64,000 bases of DNA. It comes from JAWXBR01 sp034440235. GTDB taxonomy: Bacteria; Bacteroidota; Ignavibacteria; Kapaibacteriales; Kapaibacteriaceae. Every line of letters begins with the position of its first letter. The first letter of the stretch is position 1. A program made the position numbers and the translations under genes. This document shows, piece by piece, positions 1 through 9,040 of the stretch. The notes beneath the pieces were generated by a model that worked only from the letters and a program-made list of their open reading frames with translations, made no database searches and was not told where the DNA came from. The stretch spans positions 62,001 through 126,000 of the forward strand of contig JAWXBR010000009.1 in the NCBI GenBank assembly GCA_034440235.1. The letters are read 5' to 3'.

Positions 1-789
1 TCTGTCACGTGGTGCATCCGAGCCCGAATTCCACAACGCACAAATTGGTGAGCCGAAGACGTTGTCCTCGGGTACAAAACCCGTAAAGCGTGAATCCATA
101 GAATTGTCACGGTTATCTCCCATGCAGAAGATGTAGTCGCGCTCTACAACGTAGTGCTTGGCGACAACCCCATCAATAGTGCGAGTACGTTCGTTCACAT
201 TGTGTCCTTCACGCGCAATGAACACACCCCAACTACTCCAGTGTACGTCTACGAGATTGATGATGTCACCCTTGCGAGGAATGCGCAGCGGACCGTAGTC
301 ACTAGGTGTCCAATCCTTGCCAGCCGGAGACAAGCGGTACTGATCGCTTTCGTCTCGCATTTTTCTGGATTCTACGGACATTGTAAAAATGGTTACTGAG
401 TCGGAGAGAGAACGTTTCCCATTCACATAAACCGTGTCGTTTACTATGCGAATCGTATCGCCTGCAAGGGCAATGCAACGCTTCATATAGATTTCATTTG
501 TACGTGGCAGCACTTCATCGCGCTGACCAGGGAATGCATAGACAACTACGTCGCCACGCTTTGGAGAGCTAAACGAAACAAGTTTGTAATACGGTAGCAC
601 GTACCCGACGATTGGTAGCGAATTCCACGTCGAGATTCCGTACCGGAATCTGTTTACGATAACAAGGTCACCTGCAATTACGGTAGGTGACATCGAAACT
701 GTGGGGACCGTATACACACCGAAAACAAAAAAGGCAACAACGACAAGAATTGCAGTAAACCAGAGAAGTCGTATGGCTGACTTGCGCAT
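1..789 (-). CDS. lepB: Signal peptidase I, second tandem copy (3' end beyond window)
   Basis: The frame is open from ATG at 789 to the window edge (263 codons seen). An N-terminal membrane segment (about residues 5-25) leads into the S26A serine motif TVPTVSMSPT, with putative nucleophile Ser32. YMKRCIALAGD supplies the general-base Lys103, and GDNRDNSMDSR is the conserved C-terminal box. The family cleaves Sec signal peptides on the periplasmic face of the inner membrane. It starts 4 nt after the stop of another lepB, so the two are surely co-transcribed. The proteins are clearly paralogous but diverged, and both catalytic residues are kept. The C-terminus is not visible. Confidence 0.93.
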   Translation of the reverse strand, partial: MRKSAIRLLWFTAILVVVAFFVFGVYTVPTVSMSPTVIAGDLVIVNRFRYGISTWNSLPIVGYVLPYYKLVSFSSPKRGDVVVYAFPGQRDEVLPRTNEIYMKRCIALAGDTIRIVNDTVYVNGKRSLSDSVTIFTMSVESRKMRDESDQYRLSPAGKDWTPSDYGPLRIPRKGDIINLVDVHWSSWGVFIAREGHNVNERTRTIDGVVAKHYVVERDYIFCMGDNRDNSMDSRFTGFVPEDNVFGSPICALWNSGSDAPRDR

Positions 790-793
790 TACA

Positions 794-1765
794 TCACTTG
801 TTGATGATGGTGCCGAGTCGGTTCCAGCGGATGTGCATGATTTTGTACATCAGCCCTTGTTCGACGTTATTCACGCGATTCTGCCATGACCAGTACACCA
901 CCATTGGCGTACCCACGACATCCTGCTCGGGAATCAAACCCCAGAAGCGCGAGTCTTCCGAGTTGTCACGATTGTCGCCCATGCCAAACACGTAGTCGCG
1001 TTGTACCGTGTAGGTGCCTGGTGCAAATCCTTCGACGGTAAGGGTCTGGGAATTTACTGCGTGACCTTCACGCATGATGAAGGTAGTCCAGTCTATGATG
1101 TTCTCTTGTGTAAGAGTGATGACGTCTCCCTTGGCAGGAATGCGGAGCGGCCCGTAGTTCTCATGATTCCACGTGTCCTTTGAAGGCGGATACATTCTAG
1201 GCCCTTCAGTCATGAGCCGATATTGAACTTGTGCACCTCTGTCTCGAGGCGGAGCCGCTACGGGAAGTGGGTACTCCACATTGTCTACGAATACGTGAGC
1301 ATCGCGTATTTCGACGGTCTGCCCGGAAATAGCAACGCAACGCTTTAAATAGTACTCGAAGTTGTCTGCCTTGACCTGATCACGGTGACCCGGATAAACA
1401 AATACGATGATGTCGCCTTGTACTGGTTTCCAGATCGGTGGAGTCTTGTAGTAGGGAAGGGCGAGGTTCAGAAACGGGATGATCTGCGGAGTCGACGGAC
1501 CATATTTAAACTTATTTACGAATAAGAATTCGCCCGCCATGACAGTGTTTTCCATCGAAGGCGTTGGTACTGTGAACGCACCAAAGGCAAGACCATTCAC
1601 GATCGTCACAACGGTAAGCGCCCATACCAAGGTCTTTACCCATGACCACAGATGCTCGAAGAAGCCCTCTGGTGGTTTGCGGTTGTGGAATTTTTGGCGG
1701 CGAGTTCGTAGCCATGAGCCATAACGGCCTGGTACGTGAGGGATGATGTGATCGTAGAGCGGCAT
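794..1765 (-). CDS. lepB: Signal peptidase I, first tandem copy
   Basis: S26A signal peptidase I of 323 residues. It has a long basic N-terminus, one membrane segment at about 45-66, nucleophile Ser70 in PTPSMENTV, Lys141 in YLKRCVAISG and box GDNRDNSEDSRFWG. A longer reading from 1822 would overlap lepA by about 50 bp. The ATG at 1765 lies 4 nt after the lepA stop and is preferred. Operon order is lepA-lepB-lepB, a common linkage of LepA with leader peptidase. It probably does the bulk Sec signal-peptide processing, and the downstream copy may have a narrower substrate range (inference). Confidence 0.95.
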   Translation of the reverse strand: MPLYDHIIPHVPGRYGSWLRTRRQKFHNRKPPEGFFEHLWSWVKTLVWALTVVTIVNGLAFGAFTVPTPSMENTVMAGEFLFVNKFKYGPSTPQIIPFLNLALPYYKTPPIWKPVQGDIIVFVYPGHRDQVKADNFEYYLKRCVAISGQTVEIRDAHVFVDNVEYPLPVAAPPRDRGAQVQYRLMTEGPRMYPPSKDTWNHENYGPLRIPAKGDVITLTQENIIDWTTFIMREGHAVNSQTLTVEGFAPGTYTVQRDYVFGMGDNRDNSEDSRFWGLIPEQDVVGTPMVVYWSWQNRVNNVEQGLMYKIMHIRWNRLGTIINK

Positions 1766-1769
1766 AGTT

Positions 1770-3572
1770 CTAATTATCGATAGATAGTACTGCGAGGAAT
1801 GCTTCCTGTGGAATCTCAACACGTCCGACCTGCTTCATTCGCTTCTTGCCTTCCTTTTGCTTCTCGAGCAGCTTGCGCTTACGAGAAATATCGCCACCGT
1901 AACACTTGGCAAGAACGTTTTTACGCATCGCGCTAATCGTTTCACGAGCGATGATCTTCTGTCCGATCGAAGCCTGAATCGCCACTTCGAACATCTGCTT
2001 CGGAATAAGTTCTTTCAACTTCGTACAGAGTTTCTTGCCCCAGTCGAAGGCTTTTGCGCGGTGGACGATAGACGACAACGCATCGACGGGTTCGCCGTTG
2101 AGCATGATGTCCATACGCACCAAGTCGCCCTCTTTGTAATCGGAGTAATCGTAATCGAGCGACGCATAACCGCGGGTGTTACTCTTTAGCTTATCGTAGA
2201 AATCGAATACCACTTCGGCAAGGGGCAAGTCGAACGTCATGTCCACACGATCTGCACTCAGGTACACCTGATTCAACATCGTGCCGCGACGGTCCATACA
2301 AAGCTTCATTACCGTGCCAATGTACTCCGATGGCGCAATGATCTGCGCCGTAATAAATGGCTCTTGAATTTCCTGAATCGCACCGGGATTTGGAAGCTGT
2401 GACGGATTGTCAACCCAGAGTTCTTCACCCTTCGTCGTTACAACTCGATAACGCACGTTGGGAACCGTGGTGACAATTACCTGATTGAATTCGCGCTCGA
2501 GACGTTCTTGCACAATCTCCATGTGCAGCAGTCCGAGGAAGCCACAACGAAAACCAAAACCAAGTGCGTTCGACGTTTCTGCTTCGTACGAAATAGCAGC
2601 ATCGTTCAATGTCAGCTTGTCTAATGCTTCGCGCAAGTCTTCGAAGTCGTCGCTATCCGCCGGATAAATACCACTAAACACCATCGGCTTCACTTCGCGG
2701 AAACCTTCGATGGGTTCTACTACAACCTTACCTGCATGTGTTACCGTATCGCCGACCTTAGTGTCCTGCAGCTTACGAATCGACGCTGTGATGTAGCCTA
2801 CGTTGCCGGCCTTGAGTTCGCCCGTGCGCTGACGTTGCATGTGCAGGATGCCAACTTCGTCGAGCTCGTACACCTGACCCGTTTGCATGAACAGCACCTT
2901 GTCTTTTTCTTTAATGGTGCCATCGAACACACGCACGTTTACAATCACACCCTGGTACGGATCGAAAATCGAATCGTAGATCAGCGCACGCAGTGGCGCA
3001 TTCGGATCGCCACTCGGTGGCGGTACACGCGCAACAACTGCTTCGAGAATTTCATCGATGCCAATACCAGCCTTTGCCGACGCAAGAATCATTTCGTCTT
3101 CTTTGCATCCAAGCAAATCCATTACCTGCTGCTTTACGTTATCGATTGTTGTAACAGCGCTCGGCAAATCGATTTTGTTAATCACAGGAATGATGGTGAG
3201 TCCTTGCTCGACCGCCATAAACAGATTCGAAATCGTTTGCGCCTCAACTCCTTGTGTTGCATCAACAACAAGGAGAGCCCCTTCACAAGCCGATAGCGAG
3301 CGGGAGACTTCGTAGGAGAAGTCGACGTGACCCGGTGTGTCGATAAGGTTGAGCTTGTACAGGTCGCCGGCCGCCGATGTGTAGTCCATCTGGATGGCAT
3401 GCAGCTTTATCGTAATGCCGCGTTCCTGCTCGAGCGGATTGTCGTCGAGAATCTGGTTGTTCGTCATCTCGCGCTGCGTAACACGTCCGGTGCGCTCCAG
3501 CAGCCGGTCTGCGAGCGTACTCTTGCCGTGATCGATGTGCGCAATGATGCTGAAATTTCTGAAGTGCTTCAT
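1770..3572 (-). CDS. lepA: Elongation factor 4 (LepA), back-translocating GTPase
   Basis: Ribosome-associated GTPase of 600 residues, the normal family length. It shows G1 AHIDHGKSTL at 11-20, G3 DTPGH and G4 NKID, then EF-G-like domains and the LepA C-terminal domain with KMKQVGRVEIPQEAFLAVL near the end. A GTG at 3602 would add ten residues; the ATG giving MKHFRNFSII matches the family start. A Bacteroidota-type box TACTTTTG lies upstream on the same strand (3618-3625). LepA acts on stalled or mistranslocated ribosomes. It is first gene of the lepA-lepB-lepB unit. Confidence 0.97.
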   Translation of the reverse strand: MKHFRNFSIIAHIDHGKSTLADRLLERTGRVTQREMTNNQILDDNPLEQERGITIKLHAIQMDYTSAAGDLYKLNLIDTPGHVDFSYEVSRSLSACEGALLVVDATQGVEAQTISNLFMAVEQGLTIIPVINKIDLPSAVTTIDNVKQQVMDLLGCKEDEMILASAKAGIGIDEILEAVVARVPPPSGDPNAPLRALIYDSIFDPYQGVIVNVRVFDGTIKEKDKVLFMQTGQVYELDEVGILHMQRQRTGELKAGNVGYITASIRKLQDTKVGDTVTHAGKVVVEPIEGFREVKPMVFSGIYPADSDDFEDLREALDKLTLNDAAISYEAETSNALGFGFRCGFLGLLHMEIVQERLEREFNQVIVTTVPNVRYRVVTTKGEELWVDNPSQLPNPGAIQEIQEPFITAQIIAPSEYIGTVMKLCMDRRGTMLNQVYLSADRVDMTFDLPLAEVVFDFYDKLKSNTRGYASLDYDYSDYKEGDLVRMDIMLNGEPVDALSSIVHRAKAFDWGKKLCTKLKELIPKQMFEVAIQASIGQKIIARETISAMRKNVLAKCYGGDISRKRKLLEKQKEGKKRMKQVGRVEIPQEAFLAVLSIDN

Positions 3573-3617
3573 AGGTAAGGGGCTTGCGGAGTAAGGGTCC
3601 ACACAAGTGGGCAGCTA

Positions 3618-3625
3618 CAAAAGTA
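3618..3625 (-). promoter_or_regulatory. Candidate -7 promoter box upstream of lepA
   Basis: The minus strand reads TACTTTTG, a perfect match to the Bacteroidota -7 consensus TAnnTTTG, in the lepA-proS gap. No clear -33 TTG is seen at the usual distance. Confidence 0.4.
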
Positions 3626-3698
3626 CCACTATCGAAGCGGACGACATTTGCAGCAGAGTCTTCGATAATTGTTCGTTGTAAGGGGCTTCGAAAAGGGT

Positions 3699-5165
3699 CT
3701 AATACGCTCTAGCAAACAGAACGCGCTGGGTGGACGGTTTGCCGGACTTAATACACACGCCTACTTCTTGCGGATTATCGATCGGAATGCATCGGATGGT
3801 GGCCTTTGTTTCGTCCTTAATGGCCAGTTCGGTTTCTGTGGTGCCGTCCCAATGCGCACTCACAAAGCCGCCCTTGCCGTCGAGGATCTCCACGAACTCT
3901 GTCCATGTATTCGCAGGTGTAATATGCTCGTCGCGGTACGCACGCGCACGTTCGAACATGTTTGCCTGAATGTCGACAAGCAGTTGCTCGATGTGCGCAC
4001 CGAGTCCGTCGAGTGGAATACTCGACTTTTCTTTTGTGTCACGGCGTGCAACTTCAACAGTACCATTCGCCAAGTCGCGCGCACCGAGTCCGATGCGCAC
4101 AGGCATACCGAGCTTTTCGTATTCGGCGAACTTGAAGCCTGGACGGTTCTGATCGTCGTTGTCGATCTTCACACGAATGCCCCGTGCTTTCAAATCCGCA
4201 GCAATGGTGTTCGCTACTTCAGTTAATTCTGGAAGGGGCTTTGGAATTGGAACGATCACAACTTGAGTCGGAGCAAGCTTCGGAGGAATAATCAACCCTT
4301 CGTCGTCGGAGTGCGCCATGACAAGTGCACCCATCAAGCGCGTCGAAACGCCCCACGATGTTGCCCACACAAATTCAACAGTGTTCTCTTTAGTAGCAAA
4401 CTTTACATCAAATGCTTTAGCGAAGTTTTGTCCGAGGAAGTGCGACGTGCCTGACTGCAATGCTTTACCGTCCTGCATCAGTGCTTCTATCGTGTATGTG
4501 TCTTCTGCACCAGCAAAACGTTCGTTCACGGTTTTCAATCCTCGAACGACTGGCAATGCCATCCACTCTTCGGCGAAGCGTGCATAGATGTCGAGCATTG
4601 TGAGCGTTTCCGCAACTGCTTCCTCGCGCGTGGCATGAGCAGTGTGACCTTCCTGCCACAAAAATTCTGTGGTGCGAAGGAAGAGGCGCGTACGCATTTC
4701 CCACCTCACAACATTTGCCCACTGGTTGATGAGTAGTGGAAGATCGCGGTGACTCTGTATCCAGTCGCGATAGGTGTTCCAGATGATCGTTTCCGAGGTC
4801 GGACGTATGATGAGCTCTTCTTCGAGCTTTGCATCTGGGTCTACAACAACACCAGATCCATCTTCGGCATTTTTTAAACGATAGTGCGTAACAACAGCAC
4901 ACTCTTTCGCAAAACCCTCGACGTGTTGCGCTTCCTTGCTCAGAAAACTTTTCGGAATAAGCAATGGGAAGTACGCATTCACATGTCCCGTGTCCTTAAA
5001 CATCCGGTCCAACTGGTCGCGCATGTGCTCCCAAATCGCAAACCCATACGGTTTGATAACCATGCAACCTTTAACAGCTGCGTAGTCGGCAAGCCCTGCT
5101 TTGCGCACCAGGTCTATGTACCACTGAGCATAATCGTCAGCGCGCGATGTAATCTCTTTCGACAT
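3699..5165 (-). CDS. proS: Prolyl-tRNA synthetase, archaeal/eukaryotic-type (ProS type 3)
   Basis: Class II aminoacyl-tRNA synthetase of 488 residues that charges tRNA-Pro. It has an N-terminal catalytic core with IRPTSETIIW, motif 2 around RTRLFLRTTEFLWQEGHTAH and motif 3 around STRLMGALVMAHSDDEG. An anticodon-binding domain follows from about residue 285 (VVIVPIPK), and the C-terminal zinc-type domain ends in aromatic FARAY. It lacks the large insertion of the E. coli-type enzyme, as in the short eukaryote-like class. It is a single gene, separated from lepA by about 125 bp. Confidence 0.96.
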   Translation of the reverse strand: MSKEITSRADDYAQWYIDLVRKAGLADYAAVKGCMVIKPYGFAIWEHMRDQLDRMFKDTGHVNAYFPLLIPKSFLSKEAQHVEGFAKECAVVTHYRLKNAEDGSGVVVDPDAKLEEELIIRPTSETIIWNTYRDWIQSHRDLPLLINQWANVVRWEMRTRLFLRTTEFLWQEGHTAHATREEAVAETLTMLDIYARFAEEWMALPVVRGLKTVNERFAGAEDTYTIEALMQDGKALQSGTSHFLGQNFAKAFDVKFATKENTVEFVWATSWGVSTRLMGALVMAHSDDEGLIIPPKLAPTQVVIVPIPKPLPELTEVANTIAADLKARGIRVKIDNDDQNRPGFKFAEYEKLGMPVRIGLGARDLANGTVEVARRDTKEKSSIPLDGLGAHIEQLLVDIQANMFERARAYRDEHITPANTWTEFVEILDGKGGFVSAHWDGTTETELAIKDETKATIRCIPIDNPQEVGVCIKSGKPSTQRVLFARAY

Positions 5166-5202
5166 GCGTCAGTTCCTTAGAGTCAATTTTTCTACAGTAG
5201 TA

Positions 5203-5249
5203 GCGTAGTGGTTTGAACCAATTCAAGCGCGTAGTGGTTTGAACCAATT
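5203..5249. repeat. 26-bp-period intergenic tandem repeat (about 1.8 copies)
   Basis: A 21-bp sequence beginning GCGTAGTGGTTTGAACC occurs perfectly at 5203-5223 and 5229-5249, giving a 26-bp period. It fills the gap between proS and the VOC gene and touches the VOC stop codon. Confidence 0.85.
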
Positions 5250-5259
5250 TCATTGGTTC
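5241..5259 (-). terminator. Hairpin over the stop codon of the VOC gene
   Basis: GAACCAAT and ATTGGTTC form a perfect 8-bp inverted repeat with a 3-nt loop that contains the stop codon at 5250-5252. There is no U-tract, so a terminator role is only possible; RNA 3'-end protection is an alternative. Confidence 0.3.
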
Positions 5260-6122
5260 CCTTCAAACATATAAACGTATTGCCCATCGGGCGAACGTAG
5301 AATGATGTTGCCAAGATGTCCATCTTCGCTTGGAATTTCTTCTGTGATTTCCATGCCGCTTTTTTTCAGGCGGTCGATGCGTTCGGGCATGTCCGGACTG
5401 AAATAGGTAATGGCAAGCGTTGGTATGTCGCGTTCTTCATGCAATCCTACCTGCACATGATTATCGGTCATCACGGCAAATGAATATGGATTCTTTGCGC
5501 TACGCGCTTTCACGAAACCAAGCAATTCCCAGAACTCAACTTCTCGCTTTATGTAACCTGTGCCGATACTCAACTCCGTCACTCGTCCACAGATCGGATT
5601 TAGGATTCCGGTAGGGGTCAGAAGGGGCTCGTCGGCTTCTGAGCGGACAGCCAAGTACACAGCATTTACCGACTTGAGACGGATTTCGCCGAAGGTCGGA
5701 CCCTTTATGTCTCCGATGATAGGCACACCTAGGGCATCGAGTGTGTCTTTAACACGCAGCATGTTGGCCGCGCGAAACATCATCACAGGGGATGGTTGCG
5801 ATGTCTTCACAAGCGTAATAACAAGCTGTCCGTCGGATAACGTTACGGACGAATCGGGTTTGACTGCTTTTGCAGTCGGTGCAAAGCCAATTCGCGTCCA
5901 CCACGCCATCGATTGTATCACATCTTCACTCGAAATAACGAGGCGCGTGTACACTCCAAGCAAGTTGTTTGGTGTAGGACGTGGTGCTGTCGAGTCTGGA
6001 ATCTGTGCAACAGCAGTTACGCTAAAAATCAGCAAGAAACTGAATGCCGCTGAAATAATTCGTTGCTTAGATATACTTCGCAGCACACAAATGAAGTTTG
6101 AAATCGAGATGATTGGCTTCAT
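5250..6122 (-). CDS. Exported protein with two VOC (glyoxalase-like) modules
   Basis: A 290-residue protein with a hydrophobic segment at about 21-40 ending in TAVAQ, read as a signal peptide. Two vicinal-oxygen-chelate halves follow: about 55-165 (LGVYTRLVISSEDVIQSMAWW) and about 180-290 (VTELSIGTGYIKREVEFWELLGF). The VOC fold covers glyoxalases, dioxygenases and binding proteins. No substrate can be assigned, and the usual metal-ligand His/Glu pattern is not obvious. The start overlaps the ruvB stop by 4 nt, so it is the last gene of a thioesterase-plug-ruvB-VOC unit. Confidence 0.75.
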   Translation of the reverse strand: MKPIISISNFICVLRSISKQRIISAAFSFLLIFSVTAVAQIPDSTAPRPTPNNLLGVYTRLVISSEDVIQSMAWWTRIGFAPTAKAVKPDSSVTLSDGQLVITLVKTSQPSPVMMFRAANMLRVKDTLDALGVPIIGDIKGPTFGEIRLKSVNAVYLAVRSEADEPLLTPTGILNPICGRVTELSIGTGYIKREVEFWELLGFVKARSAKNPYSFAVMTDNHVQVGLHEERDIPTLAITYFSPDMPERIDRLKKSGMEITEEIPSEDGHLGNIILRSPDGQYVYMFEGNQ

Positions 6123-7156
6123 GGTTGATCTGTGGAGAAGAGCGGAGTTTCTGGTGTTGGACGTGATATGCCCATATGCCTGTATGCAAGTGGCGTAGCA
6201 GTACGTCCACGTGGTGTGCGTTGCACAAAACCCTGCTGAATAAGAAATGGTTCGTACACTTCTTCGAGTGTACCAGGTTCTTCGCCTACAGCTACGGCAA
6301 TGGTTGAAATGCCGACGGGACCGCCATTAAACTTTTCTATAATGGCAAGCATAATCCGTTTGTCCATCTCATCGAGTCCGAACTCATCCACGTCTAATGC
6401 AGCAAGCGACGTCCGTGCGATCTCGCGTGATACCACTCCGTTGCCTTTTACATCTGCAAAGTCGCGTGTGCGTCGCAGCAATCTATTCGCAATGCGAGGT
6501 GTGCCACGTGATCGACGTGCAATTTCACTTGCACCATCGGGATCAATCGATGCGCCGAGCAGACCAGCAGAGCGCGTAACAACCTTCGTGAGTTGGTCGG
6601 CGTCGTAATAGTCAAGTCGGTTAGTGATGCCGAAGCGCGAGCGCAGCGGTGCGGTGAGCAAACCCTGTCTCGTCGTGGCACCAATGAGCGTAAAGCGGGG
6701 GAGTGCGAGTTGAATAGATCGGGCTGACGGACCAGAGTCTATCATAATGTCTAGGCGGAAATCCTCCATCGCAGAATACAGGTACTCTTCGACTACTGGC
6801 GAGAGTCTGTGAATCTCGTCGATGAAGAGAATGTCGCCTTCTTCGAGGTTCGTAAGGAGTCCCGCCAAGTCGCCCGGCTTCTCGAGCACCGGACCCGATG
6901 TAATGCGTATTTGTGAATGCATCTCACGGGCAATGATGTAGCTAAGCGTTGTTTTACCAAGACCGGGAGGTCCAGTTAACAACACATGATCTAACGCCTC
7001 GCCACGATTGCGCGCAGCCTCGATAAAGATCTTAAGATTTTCTACAATCTTGGGTTGTCCCGTAAAGTCCGCAAACGAAACCGGACGCAACGAGGCATCT
7101 AGCTCTTCTTCAGCTTTGCCGCTACTTGTATTGTCGTTGGTTCTGTCTTTGCTCAT
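6119..7156 (-). CDS. ruvB: Holliday junction branch migration ATPase RuvB
   Basis: A 345-residue AAA+ motor that drives branch migration with RuvA. Walker A TGPPGLGKTT is at about 61-70, Walker B ILFIDEIHRL near 107, and the sensor segment LIGATTRQGLLTAPLRSRFG follows. A C-terminal winged helix contains the sequence ending RTPRGRTATPLAY. It overlaps both neighbours by 4 nt (translational coupling). ruvA and ruvC are not next to it. Confidence 0.97.
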   Translation of the reverse strand: MSKDRTNDNTSSGKAEEELDASLRPVSFADFTGQPKIVENLKIFIEAARNRGEALDHVLLTGPPGLGKTTLSYIIAREMHSQIRITSGPVLEKPGDLAGLLTNLEEGDILFIDEIHRLSPVVEEYLYSAMEDFRLDIMIDSGPSARSIQLALPRFTLIGATTRQGLLTAPLRSRFGITNRLDYYDADQLTKVVTRSAGLLGASIDPDGASEIARRSRGTPRIANRLLRRTRDFADVKGNGVVSREIARTSLAALDVDEFGLDEMDKRIMLAIIEKFNGGPVGISTIAVAVGEEPGTLEEVYEPFLIQQGFVQRTPRGRTATPLAYRHMGISRPTPETPLFSTDQP

Positions 7157-8478
7157 TTATAGATACTGCTTTGTGCTACAGCAACAATTCCGTCATACGT
7201 GCCATAGTCCTGCACGCGATAGTAGGCAAAGGCGAGGAAAGAATGACCAGCACTGGCTGTGTTGCCTTCAAATTCTTCGAACGAGAGCCCCTTTACAGAC
7301 CCTTCATCAACATCGAGCTGTCCAGTTCCATACATGTAGTTATGACGTCCGCGGCGCACCCATTGTCGAAGGCGGTAGAGGCGGAGCTCTTCGTTGTAGC
7401 TCATTAACCAGTCTCGGTCGGGTTTCCAGTTGTTGAACGAGCCCACGAGGAAGACGTCGTCGCGCGATTCGCCGCCGGGTGTTGGGTCGAGCACAAACTC
7501 TATGGGTACGTACTCGTCGTCAGAGCTTGTAATAAACGTGGTAACGAGGGCGCCGTCATCGCCGCGTTCTATGAAACTTCCGTTTCGGCGTAAATCGCTA
7601 AGGGGCAATCGAACGGGTGCGCCGTTCGACGGAAACATGGCAAGGTTTGTTAGGTCGAGAATGCGGTAATCGTTTTGCGCTGGTATGCGAGCAATGCGGA
7701 AGACTTTGCCGCCATTTAGAATACCTGCTGTCATTGTGCTGGATGACGGAGGATTGGTTTCTGTCGACACGTTGTTACTAACAATCAGCGGCTCGAACCA
7801 GCGGTTGTTGCGATACAGTACAACCGTCTGTAACATGCCATCGACAAGTGTTCCTGGATTTGCGTTTACGATTGTTTCTAAGGTTAAAGCGATAGAACTC
7901 ACGCGAAACGTCGGCTCATAGAAATCGGTCATGAAATTCATAGAAGCCTGCGCCTTTTCTTCGACAGCAAAGAAACGTGTCTCGCCAATCAGCACGTCGT
8001 CCTGCATATCGTACACACGCACTTTCCAATTACCACTAAAACGCACAGCAGTCTGTTCGTTCGGAAACCTAATGCGTCCGCGGTACGCGTAATACTTCGA
8101 TCGCTGCGCGGCAATTGTCCAGTCAACGAGGCTTGTGCGGTTAGAGATGTCCGTCACAAACCCGTTCTCATCTTCGCGCCAATCCGCGGTACAATGCACA
8201 ATGCGTGCATACACGTTGGGTATCGTGCTACTCATCACATCGAACTCTACAGTTACGAATTGTGAGATGGGAGAGGCCGTCGACCCAAACGGATTTTGAA
8301 TGCTTGGTTCGGAACGTTTTGATGTGGTAGTCGCTGGCTCTACTAAAACAATTGGCGGTTTTCGTTCATCGCGTTCGCCATACGAACGAATGCCGCGTAA
8401 TTGCACAACGTCGTCTGCGCCCCATGCAAACACAGAACAACACATACATGCAAGAAGCGCGATTGTGTAGTGCTTCAT
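7153..8478 (-). CDS. Type IX secretion plug-type protein (DUF5103)
   Basis: Signal peptide MKHYTIALLACMCCSVFAWG, then a beta-rich protein with DUF5103 hallmarks: FVTVEFDVMSSTIPNVYARI, a CTADWREDENGF box, WKVRVYDMQDDVLIGETRFF and a C-terminal E-set-like FLVGSFNNWKPDR. The family includes the periplasmic plug that closes the SprA/Sov channel of the T9SS. That assignment is by family resemblance. The ATG at 8478 is preferred over one at 8517 because it starts a canonical signal peptide. Its stop overlaps ruvB by 4 nt. T9SS-type tails on proteins in this window agree with a working system. Confidence 0.8.
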   Translation of the reverse strand: MKHYTIALLACMCCSVFAWGADDVVQLRGIRSYGERDERKPPIVLVEPATTTSKRSEPSIQNPFGSTASPISQFVTVEFDVMSSTIPNVYARIVHCTADWREDENGFVTDISNRTSLVDWTIAAQRSKYYAYRGRIRFPNEQTAVRFSGNWKVRVYDMQDDVLIGETRFFAVEEKAQASMNFMTDFYEPTFRVSSIALTLETIVNANPGTLVDGMLQTVVLYRNNRWFEPLIVSNNVSTETNPPSSSTMTAGILNGGKVFRIARIPAQNDYRILDLTNLAMFPSNGAPVRLPLSDLRRNGSFIERGDDGALVTTFITSSDDEYVPIEFVLDPTPGGESRDDVFLVGSFNNWKPDRDWLMSYNEELRLYRLRQWVRRGRHNYMYGTGQLDVDEGSVKGLSFEEFEGNTASAGHSFLAFAYYRVQDYGTYDGIVAVAQSSIYK

Positions 8479-8509
8479 ATGTGACAAGCTGCGTGTTGAG
8501 TGACGGACC

Positions 8510-8989
8510 TCACCCACGGCGCTCTTTAATCGTGTTGCGATACACTAGACGAGCCTCGCGACGAATGGCAGCTTCCTCGTAACGGTCAATCTCTTCCTTC
8601 GTCTTTGGGTCGAGCGGCGGTGCAGGAAGTGGTTTGCCGTATTGGTCGATTGCAACAAAGGTTAGATATGCCACCGATGTCTGTGTACGGGTCTGATGCA
8701 AGGGGTCTTCGCGTTCGACTTCTACGAACACTTCCATGGACGTGCGAAACGCACGTGTAAGGATTGCGCGGATGTGCACAACGTGTCCGAGTTTGATTGG
8801 CTCATTAAATGAGATCTCGTCGACCGACGCAGTAACACAAACACGTCCTGAGTGACGCATTGCAGCAAGTGCTGCACCAATGTCAATCCAGTGCATCAGG
8901 CGTCCACCCAGCAGGTTGCCCAAATAATTCGTGTCATTCGGAAGCACAAGCTCCGTCATCACAACTTCCGATTCAGATGGTGTCTTCAT
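8510..8989 (-). CDS. Acyl-CoA thioesterase, hotdog fold (YciA/BACH type)
   Basis: A 159-residue single hotdog domain. The start MTELVLPNDTNYLGNLLGGR contains the family Asn/Gly box before the hotdog helix (MHWIDIGAALAAMRHSG). ASVDEISFNEPIKLGHVVHI carries the conserved Asp/Glu region. A charged C-terminal helix (KEEIDRYEEAAIRREAR) follows. It hydrolyses acyl-CoA thioesters in the cytosol. It is the likely first gene of the unit running into the plug gene and ruvB. Confidence 0.9.
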   Translation of the reverse strand: MKTPSESEVVMTELVLPNDTNYLGNLLGGRLMHWIDIGAALAAMRHSGRVCVTASVDEISFNEPIKLGHVVHIRAILTRAFRTSMEVFVEVEREDPLHQTRTQTSVAYLTFVAIDQYGKPLPAPPLDPKTKEEIDRYEEAAIRREARLVYRNTIKERRG

Positions 8990-9040
8990 TGTACTACAAG
9001 TCTCGTTACATGCTTTTGTGGTTTGCGATGCTATGCATCG

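Noticed and set aside
1766..1822. Longer lepB start at 1822
   Set aside because: It would overlap lepA by about 50 bp with residues that do not match the family; the ATG at 1765 sits 4 nt after the lepA stop.
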